Notes under the pieces: model-generated
Databases searched by the model: none
What the model saw: the letters and a program-made list of their open reading frames with translations, nothing else
What the model was told of the DNA's origin: nothing
Program-made: the position numbers and the translations under genes
Assembly (NCBI GenBank): GCA_964527395.1
Contig: CAZGQD010000022.1
Coordinates: 1 to 25,859, forward strand
Origin: GCA-2688265 sp964527395
Lineage (GTDB): Archaea > Nanobdellota > Nanobdellia > Woesearchaeales > GW2011-AR9
Direction: 5' to 3'
Length of the DNA: 25,859 nucleotides
Part shown: positions 1 through 7,100 of the stretch, one piece after another
Numbering within the stretch: the first letter of the stretch is position 1
How the letters are laid out: every line of letters starts with the position of its first letter

Positions 1-20
1 AAATCAAAACCAAACACAAC

Positions 21-30
21 ATTTAAATAA
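21..30 (+). promoter_or_regulatory. TATA-like box of vapBC
   Basis: ATTTAAATAA lies about 31 nt before the ATG at 56, the spacing seen at many other genes in this window. The leader between them has a short tandem ACACAT run and an out-of-frame ATG at 34. No Shine-Dalgarno is visible. Confidence 0.5.
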
Positions 31-55
31 ATCATGTACACATACACATACACAG

Positions 56-310
56 ATGGGAACAAAAACAATTTCAATTAAGGATGAAGTATATGAGCGC
101 CTTCTAGCTTTCAAAGCTCCAGGTGAAAGTTTTTCAGATGAACTAATGAGGTTAACTACAACAAATACTAGTATTATGGATCTAGCTGGTGCTTGGAGTG
201 ACATACCAAAAGCTGAGATAGAGAAAATGAAAAAAGATATAACTGCTGGTAGAGAAGATCGTTCTAGATTAGAAGAGCTAGATAAGATGGTGAAAAATAA
301 TGTTTCTTGA
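56..310 (+). CDS. vapB: VapB-family antitoxin (UPF0330-like)
   Basis: An 84-residue protein that probably binds and neutralises the PIN toxin encoded next to it and represses its own operon. The N-terminus (TKTISIKDEVYERLLAFKA then ESFSDELMRL) is the pattern of the archaeal UPF0330 VapB-like antitoxins, a short DNA-binding and dimerisation segment. The acidic and basic C-terminal half, including DLAGAW at about residues 42-47, would wrap the toxin. The gene overlaps vapC by 11 nt, so the two are translationally coupled; GGTGA at 289-293 serves the vapC start. The ATG at 56 fits the TATA box at 21-30. The family assignment is firm. DNA binding is inferred from the family. Confidence 0.85.
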   Translation: MGTKTISIKDEVYERLLAFKAPGESFSDELMRLTTTNTSIMDLAGAWSDIPKAEIEKMKKDITAGREDRSRLEELDKMVKNNVS

Positions 311-692
311 TACCACGATATTAATAGACTTTCTGCATTGTGAAGAAAAAGCAATCAAAATAATAAAGAGTTTAGAAAGTCAACCATTGTATACTTCTGA
401 AATAAATATATTTGAATTATTCAGGGGAGCTTATTTGTACGGAAAAGACATATCTCGAAACATCAGAAAAATAGAAACCTTAGCATCAAAACTCTTAGTT
501 TTAAATTTTGATAGAAAAGCCGCACTAAAATCTAGCATAATATCTGCAGAATTATCAAAAAAAGGACAAAAAATAGGTGAAACTGATTGTTTGATTGCAG
601 GGATAGCTCTCTCAAATGGGATTAAAAAATTTGTTACCAATAACAAAAAGCATTTCGAACGAATTCCAAACTTAGAAGTTATTTCTTATTAA
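300..692 (+). CDS. vapC: VapC toxin, PIN-domain ribonuclease
   Basis: A 130-residue single PIN domain, the usual VapC length. The conserved acidic positions are visible: D4 in MFLDTTILIDFL, E39 in INIFELFRG and D96 in GETDCLIAG. The C-terminal TNNKKHFERIP motif, with N115 in the fourth position, is common in VapC proteins. The expected activity is Mg-dependent cleavage of an RNA, often tRNA or rRNA; the target cannot be read from sequence. Translation starts inside the last codons of vapB with GGTGA 6 nt before the ATG. The active-site residues are intact, so a functional toxin is likely. Confidence 0.9.
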   Translation: MFLDTTILIDFLHCEEKAIKIIKSLESQPLYTSEINIFELFRGAYLYGKDISRNIRKIETLASKLLVLNFDRKAALKSSIISAELSKKGQKIGETDCLIAGIALSNGIKKFVTNNKKHFERIPNLEVISY

Positions 693-744
693 GAAAAAAG
701 CTCAAAACCATAACATTTAACTAAAAACCTCCAATAAAAAAATC

Positions 745-1938
745 ATGCCAAAAATAAAACACCTAATCACAATAGTAACAATCCTAATCATCACACTATT
801 TCTAATCTCTTGCTCAGTAGAAACAAACGATTCAAAAAATTCAGAAGCAAAAAAGAACTTCCAGCAAGAACAAAAAAACAAATTCAACCAAAACCAAGAA
901 TCAAATAAAGCTGATACTACTCAAGCTTCATCAGATGACTCAAGCACCACTGATAACGAAAACAATGATGACTCTACTACAACGCAAGCTAAGCCAAAGG
1001 TAACTTTCATAATTAACACTCACGAATGGTATTACATAGAAGAAGGTTCACAAACAATCACAAGACTCCTAGACCTATTCGAAGAAAGAAATCTAAGAGC
1101 AGAGTTCTATATGACAGCTCCAACTTTCAAAGCCTATGAAGATAAGTATCCAGAGGTTTTAGAACGGATGCAAGACTTAGATATGTCTATCTCTTTTCAT
1201 TTAAGAGAACCTCATCCATTAAAATTACTCAAGCAAAACTCAGATTTAACAACTATGTCTCATGACGAATTAGTTGAAGAACTAACAAACTACGAGTCAT
1301 ACGAATTAGATTTAACTACAGGTGAATACAACGAAGACATACAAGGCGGCTACTCATACATGGCACAGCAACTAGGCTACGCCCCTCCTGCTGTTGGAGC
1401 CAACTCAAACAACCTAGACTACCAAACTGCAGAATTAGAGGTTCTTAGCAACTTAGGCGCCCAAATGTACGTAGCAGAACATAGTGGTTCAACTTTAACT
1501 CAAGGCACAAACGGAATGCTCACAAGACCTTCGCAGTTCACAGTAGGCAGATTAATTGGTATTAGTGAGGAAAAAAAGGCAACTGGTTTAGACCACGGCG
1601 ACTTTTGGTGGAATTATAATGAAGCAGTAGTCCCTGAAGAACTCTTCAATAAAGCAGATTCTGGCGAACACGGCGTTGTTATCATCCACGACAGTGACTT
1701 TTATGCACTTAAAGCAGGTTGGCGACAAATTTACTATGACTTTCAAGAAGATGGATCAACAAAAGGTTTACCAAGCCCATACGACTTAACAAGAACAGAC
1801 GATGAGTTCCAATTCTACCCAGAAGATCACTTAGAACAGACTTGGGAAAACTACGAAGCCATTCTAGACTATGCTACAGAAAATATGGAAATAATCACAT
1901 CCAAAGACATCATAGAAGAATATTATGCTAGTAACTGA
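745..1938 (+). CDS. Lipoprotein with divergent polysaccharide deacetylase-like domain
   Basis: A 397-residue exported protein. Residues 1-23 form a signal peptide with a short charged N-region, a hydrophobic core and a lipobox-like ISCS, giving a predicted lipid-anchored cysteine at 23. Residues 25-90 are a Ser/Thr/Asn/Gln/Asp-rich linker typical of a surface stalk. From about residue 88 the pattern VTFIINTHEWYY, LRAEFYMTAP, MSISFHLREPHP and VVIIHDSDFYA looks like a NodB/polysaccharide deacetylase-type barrel, but the usual TFDDGP is absent, so the catalytic chemistry is uncertain. A role in processing surface glycans is an inference. CATTTAAC at 713-720 is a plausible TATA box about 28 nt upstream. 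Confidence 0.6.
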   Translation: MPKIKHLITIVTILIITLFLISCSVETNDSKNSEAKKNFQQEQKNKFNQNQESNKADTTQASSDDSSTTDNENNDDSTTTQAKPKVTFIINTHEWYYIEEGSQTITRLLDLFEERNLRAEFYMTAPTFKAYEDKYPEVLERMQDLDMSISFHLREPHPLKLLKQNSDLTTMSHDELVEELTNYESYELDLTTGEYNEDIQGGYSYMAQQLGYAPPAVGANSNNLDYQTAELEVLSNLGAQMYVAEHSGSTLTQGTNGMLTRPSQFTVGRLIGISEEKKATGLDHGDFWWNYNEAVVPEELFNKADSGEHGVVIIHDSDFYALKAGWRQIYYDFQEDGSTKGLPSPYDLTRTDDEFQFYPEDHLEQTWENYEAILDYATENMEIITSKDIIEEYYASN

Positions 1939-1966
1939 TTTATATTAATATAATAATAATGATAGA

Positions 1967-2004
1967 AAATATTTTTCAAAGATACAAATATTTTTGAAAA
2001 GATA
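1967..2004. terminator. AT-rich tandem repeat and hairpin between convergent genes
   Basis: Two adjacent near-copies of AAATATTTTT-C/G-AAA-GATA (1967-1984 and 1986-2004) lie between the convergent lipoprotein and UMP kinase genes. TTTTCAAA (1973-1980) and TTTGAAAA (1993-2000) can pair around a 12-nt loop. Position and T-runs on both strands suggest a bidirectional termination zone. Confidence 0.35.
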
Positions 2005-2056
2005 TAATAAAAAATAAGAACAACATTATTAAAATATCAATAAAAACGAAATACAC

Positions 2057-2749
2057 CTATTTAATCAAAGTCCCATCAAATTTCTCATGCAATAGACATT
2101 TCTCTAACTGATCAAGTTTCCTTCCATTTATCATAGCTACAGATATTCCAAGTTCCTTTGCTTTACGTGCAGCTATCGGATCAAAAGGACTATTCAACCC
2201 AGGATCCCATTTGTCAGGCAAAAGCGCAATAAAATCCTCCCAAGATATTTCTTCAATCTTCACGGCATCAGAATATTTTCTGGGATCTTTGTCATATACA
2301 TAATCAATATTACTCAAATTAATAATATATTTCGCCCCAATATTTTCTGCAATCGCCACAGTATCATAATCTGAACTACATCCAGGTTCATATCCAGCAC
2401 CTACAATAATATTTTTCTCACTTTTGATAGGATCATGCGGATCAAATCCAGAAATCAAATCAGCATCATCACCAAACATATGCCGAACCAACTGAGCATT
2501 AACTTGTGTAGTCCATATTCCAACCCAATCAAGCGCATCAGAACTAGCAGACGAGTTAACTTCGCAAAGTGCTGCTTGATATCTACGACAAGTCTTCCCA
2601 CCACCAGTTATCAATACAAATCTCTGCCCTAATTTAACATGTTTTAATATAAATTCCTTAAATTGCTTTAAAAAGGCCACATCAATCATATCTGGTACAA
2701 TAATAGATCCACCAAGGGATATTACATATGTGTTTTTGTCATTTTCCAT
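2057..2749 (-). CDS. pyrH: UMP kinase, archaeal type
   Basis: A 230-residue amino-acid-kinase-fold enzyme that phosphorylates UMP to UDP with ATP in pyrimidine biosynthesis. The N-terminal ISLGGSI, the GGGKTCRRYQ loop, the central INLSNIDYVYDKDPRKY segment (nucleotide-binding and dimer region) and the closing INGRKLDQLEKCLLHEKFDGTLI match archaeal PyrH in order and length. The ATG at 2749 follows the upstream membrane-protein gene by 35 nt. An AT-rich stretch in that gap may hold its own promoter. Substrate specificity is inferred from close similarity to archaeal UMP kinases rather than other amino-acid kinases. No key residue appears to be missing. Confidence 0.88.
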   Translation of the reverse strand: MENDKNTYVISLGGSIIVPDMIDVAFLKQFKEFILKHVKLGQRFVLITGGGKTCRRYQAALCEVNSSASSDALDWVGIWTTQVNAQLVRHMFGDDADLISGFDPHDPIKSEKNIIVGAGYEPGCSSDYDTVAIAENIGAKYIINLSNIDYVYDKDPRKYSDAVKIEEISWEDFIALLPDKWDPGLNSPFDPIAARKAKELGISVAMINGRKLDQLEKCLLHEKFDGTLIK

Positions 2750-2784
2750 GTTTCAATATTATCTCAACTTATTTATTAATGCTT

Positions 2785-3822
2785 CTACCCAAACCGAAGT
2801 ATTTCTCCACTTTCTTTCACCTTAAAGATATGTCTTCCTTTCCTCAACATCAAATATCCAAAACTTTTTTTAATCTCATCTCCAAATTTTTCAGGACTAT
2901 AGCTCCAAATAGCAGCACGCTTAAAGACAATATCTTCATCATAATCTTTTCTCCAGTTCTTATCTTTAGGAGGCAAAGGATCTTCCCCTACTTCTTCTAT
3001 CCCCCTCTCAACATCCCCTTCCACATCAGAATATTTATATAACAATTTCCCATTTTTATACCAACTAAGCATCAAGTCTCCCATAACTCTAAATGTATAA
3101 AAAAATTGTACATCTGTTTTCAATATTTTACTAATTTCTTGAGTATAATCGTCAAATATTCCCCATCCATCTAAATTAATAATTACATATTTGTTTCTTA
3201 CAGGAGTCATAAATATTCCAAGACATTTTTCATCATCCATAGCAGATTCCCAATTTATTTTCACAACATTTTCAGAAAAATTATCCTTTTCAACCTTACT
3301 AAATGCGCTAGCAATTTTTTCATAATCCTCACATTTAACAGCCATCCAAGACGACCTATACCCAAAAGCTTTAGCTTTGTCAGCTTTCCAAGATATTTCA
3401 ATAATTTCTTCTTTTTTCTCTTCCTTTTTGCCAATTTTATCTCCTTTATATTCTAATTTACTTAAGCAAATAATCACACAAACTCCAAAAAAAATCATAC
3501 AAACAAAACTAAATAAAGCAAATCCAATATCTTTTTCAAAAAATATAGCATGAAATCCAAAGCTTAAAAATAATAACACAAATAACGTAGATATTAACAA
3601 CAAAATAACAAACCATATCTCCTTAAAGTTAATATATTCTTTAATTATGTCTGTTTTAAACAAACAAAGGTATCCAAAACCTCCAAAATATCCTACTAAA
3701 AGCAAGAATGATACAAAATAATATAAATCGTTAAGAGAATTAACAACTGCTAGTAATGAAATCATCATCATCAAAACAAAAAAAGCTCCTAGTCCATAGA
3801 CAATACCTTTTCTAACTCCCAC
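2785..3822 (-). CDS. Membrane protein of unknown function with soluble C-terminal domain
   Basis: A 345-residue protein. The first 125 residues contain four hydrophobic segments (about 8-30, 34-54, 68-92 and 98-120). A KKEEKKEE linker follows, and then a soluble domain of about 200 residues. The soluble part includes GIFMTPVRNKYVIINLDGW, a run with LKTDVQFFYTFRV, and YKNGKLLYKYSDVEGDVERG. I do not recognise a named family. The pattern (a TP...W segment, then an FxTxRV segment, then a GK-LxRxY segment) recalls an uncharacterised bacterial domain, but that is only an impression. The start is GTG at 3822, with TTTTTAAAC at 3845-3853 about 27 nt upstream, which suggests leaderless translation from GTG. 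It lies 35 nt upstream of pyrH and may be co-transcribed. Confidence 0.6.
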   Translation of the reverse strand: MGVRKGIVYGLGAFFVLMMMISLLAVVNSLNDLYYFVSFLLLVGYFGGFGYLCLFKTDIIKEYINFKEIWFVILLLISTLFVLLFLSFGFHAIFFEKDIGFALFSFVCMIFFGVCVIICLSKLEYKGDKIGKKEEKKEEIIEISWKADKAKAFGYRSSWMAVKCEDYEKIASAFSKVEKDNFSENVVKINWESAMDDEKCLGIFMTPVRNKYVIINLDGWGIFDDYTQEISKILKTDVQFFYTFRVMGDLMLSWYKNGKLLYKYSDVEGDVERGIEEVGEDPLPPKDKNWRKDYDEDIVFKRAAIWSYSPEKFGDEIKKSFGYLMLRKGRHIFKVKESGEILRFG

Positions 3823-4075
3823 AAGCTCTCAAAGCAAACTTTCTTTTTAAACTCTAACTAAAAAAACCTACTACTATGCAACCAACCACTCAAAAAACCC
3901 AAAACAACCACTATAAACTCTATTTTCCAACCTAAATACTACTCTTCTTTTAAATTTTCAATTAAGCTCCATAAGAAACTTTACAAATAATATTTGCAAC
4001 GGTTTGAAAATTTCAAAGGAATTTTGAAAATATATCCTAAAATATTTTGTTAATTTAGTCTAAAACACAACCAAT

Positions 4076-4143
4076 CCACTCCCCACTGGACAACTTCAAA
4101 CTTCGTTTTCTTGGCCCAGTTCGTAAACTCACTGGACAAGTCC
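4076..4143 (+). repeat. Promoter-proximal repeat X (GGACAA/TTCGTA type)
   Basis: The first 18 nt (4076-4093, containing CCCCACTGGACAA) recur exactly, reverse-complemented, at 17018-17035. The middle (4111-4125, TTGGCCCAGTTCGTA) recurs with one change at 19741-19755. CACTGGACAA also occurs twice inside the element (4084-4093 and 4130-4139). It ends about 9 nt before the DP2 TATA box. Confidence 0.6.
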
Positions 4144-4151
4144 ACACAACC

Positions 4152-4159
4152 CTTTTAAA
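4152..4159 (+). promoter_or_regulatory. TATA box of the DP2 gene
   Basis: CTTTTAAA is centred 25 nt before the ATG at 4181, with a C-rich, T-free leader and no Shine-Dalgarno. A start at or next to the ATG (leaderless mRNA) is expected. Confidence 0.6.
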
Positions 4160-4180
4160 CTCCCACCCCCAAAAACCCAT

Positions 4181-7100
4181 ATGTCAATCGTAGCATCACC
4201 AAGAATAGAGAAATATTTCAAAAATCTCAAGGCAGAGGTGCTCAGAACCTACGATATTGCCAAAAAAGCAAGAAGATTGGGCTTAGATCCAGAGCAAGAC
4301 ACAGAAATCATTCTAGCAAATAACATGGCCGAACGTGTTATTGGAATAATATCAACAGTAGCTCCACAATTAGCAGAATCTAACGTTACCCAAAGAATCC
4401 AAGAGCTAGAAAAAGAATATGGCCTTCTAGATTGGCGAGTAGCTTTAAGGATTGCAGAAGAAGTAGCTAAACAAAAGTTCTGTAAATTCAAAGACAAAAT
4501 TGAAGCAATGGAGATGGGTATCAGAACAGGTTTCTCATATCTTACTCTAGGGATTGTAGCAGCACCACTAGAAGGTTTCATAGGTTTAAAAATAAAAAAG
4601 CGTAAAGACGGCAAAGAATATTTCGCCTTACAATATGCTGGTCCAGTAAGAGGCGCAGGTGGTACAGCTTCGAGTGTATCAGTGATAGTTTCTGATTATG
4701 TGAGAGTTAAAATGGGTTACGACAAATGGGACCCATCTGAAAAAGAAGTTAACAGATATATTTTAGAAATAAACGATTATCATGAAAGAGTCACCAATCT
4801 ACAGTACAGACCAAGTAATGAAGAACTAAAATTCATGCTAGAACATCTACCAGTAGAGGTTGACGGTGACCCAACAGAAAAAATCGAAGTTTCTAATTAT
4901 AAAGATCTACCAAGGATTGAAACCAACTTAATTAGGGGAGGATTATGCCTTGTAATAGCTGAAGGTCTTTGCCAAAAGTCAAAAAAATTAAACAAGAGGC
5001 TAGCTAAATGGGGTAAAGACATGGATTTGGAATGGGACTTCATGACAGACTTTCTAAAACTAAAAGAAGAGATCCACGCAAAGTCTACAAAAGAGAAAGA
5101 AGAGAAAAAAGCAGCAGAGGCAGCCAATGATACTGATAACAAAGATGCTAAGGAACCAGTAAAAACAAAAGTATCCAAAAGAAAATTTCCTAAAGCCAAC
5201 GATACTTTTGTAGCTGATATTGTTGCTGGCAGACCAGTTATCACTCATCCTATCGCAACAGGCGGCTTAAGATTAAGGTACGGCCGTGGAAGAACCTCAG
5301 GTTTCTCAGCAGCAGCCATCCATCCAGCAACCCTAGTTGTCATGAACGATTTTTTCGCTATTGGAACTCAATGTAAAGTAGAACGTCCAGGTAAGGCAGC
5401 AACTTTAACGCTATGTGACACCATAGAAGGTCCAATTGTAAGACTCAAAGACAAAAGCATAATAAAACTAAAAACCCAAGAAGAAGCAAAAAAGTACAAA
5501 AAACAAGTAGAAAGTATAATATTTTTAGGTGATATCCTCTTCAACTACGGCGACTTTTCCGAGAACGGCCATAAGTTAGTTCCTGCAGGATATTGTGAAG
5601 AATGGTGGGCAAAAGAGTTAGAAAAAGCTCTAATGCAAAAACAAAATATAGGAAACAAAAATGACATAGATTTCCAAAAAGCCGCAAATGAAATAAATAA
5701 AAAAAACTTTGAGAGGAACGAACAAAGCTTGGTGTCAACCAAGTCCCAAGATGCAGAATCAAAGATTCTGCGCCTGGAAACTCCAGTTTCCATGGACAAG
5801 CGCAGCGGTCGCGGACATACCAAGAACTATGTTCGCAAGTATCCAAATAATATAGACAAAGAAACTCTAAAAAATATCACCAAAATCCCACTCTACCACA
5901 GCCCAACATTAGACCAAGCAATAAATATCAGTAAAATATTCAACATTCCACTACATTCAGAATATACAGATTATTGGAGACTAATAAGCTTCCAAGACCT
6001 AGAACTTCTAGTGGAACACTTAAACCAAGCAACATACAATAAAGAGAACAATACAATTTCAATTAAATATTCTGAAGAAAATAAAAAGTGCAAAGAGATT
6101 CTAGAAAATATTGGCGTGCCACATAACACAATCACAACACCAACAACAAACGCAAAAACAGAATCAAATACGAAAGAAGACCAAACACCAATAATAAAAA
6201 ATATCATCATCCCAAAGACACAAACAAATATTCTTAAATTCCTCCTAAATATTCAAAATATTCCTAACGAAGAAAATAAAATAAACATTCAAATAAAAGA
6301 AGGAGAATATGAAGACGCTTTAGACTATTTTGAACAAAACCTCAACATCAAAATCAAAGACAAAGCTGGAACTTTCATCGGCGCAAGAATGGGTCGACCT
6401 GAAAAAGCAAAAATGCGTGCTATGCAAGGAAGGCCACATATGCTTTTTCCAGTAGGGGAAGAAGGCGGCAGGCTAAGGTCCATTCAAGGCGCATTGAAAG
6501 TAGGCTACATCAAAAGTCAGTTCAACAAAGATTGGCTTCATAAATTACAAGAAGATTATGGTGAAGATATAATCAAAGTCTTATTCAACAAAGCTGATGA
6601 ACATGCGCTAGTAGAGCTCAACATCAAAAAACTTCTTCCAAAAGTCCTAAAAGAACTAGACATGACTATCTACCCAGATCTTATCAAAGGTGTAAGAGGT
6701 GTATCAAACAAAGCAAAGATGCCTGAGAACATAATTAAAGGCATTTACAGAGCAAAATATGATATTGCTGTAAACAAAGATGGTACCACGAGATATGATG
6801 CTACTGAGCTTCCTTTGACGCATTTCAAGCCAAAAGAGATAGAAACAGGGATAGAAAAACTAAAAGAGTTAGGCTACACAAAAGACATAAAAGGTCAACC
6901 ATTAACAAATGATAATCAACTTCTAGAACTTCTCCCTCAAGACATTATCCTCCCACAATACGAAGCTATCGAAAAAGGTTGCGGCACAATTATGACAAAT
7001 GTAGCTAAATTTATTGATGAAATATTAGTCAAAGTGTACAAACTTCCTCCATTCTACAACGTAAAAAAGAAAGAAGACCTTGTAGGACATTTAGTTATCG

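Larger units (their letters stand above)
3823..4180. other. Divergent intergenic region with two promoters and a repeat
   Basis: This 358-nt gap separates the minus-strand membrane-protein gene from the plus-strand DP2 gene. It holds the minus-strand TATA box (3845-3853), an AT-rich middle, a palindrome TTTGAAA-A-TTTCAAA (4003-4017) that could be an operator, the GGACAA repeat at 4076-4143, and the DP2 TATA box (4152-4159). I see no further coding potential. Confidence 0.55.

Noticed and set aside
5541..5846. Antisense ORFs across the DP2 repeat segment
   Set aside because: They overlap a clear conserved gene, have no promoter, and exist because the palindromic insertion is open in several frames.
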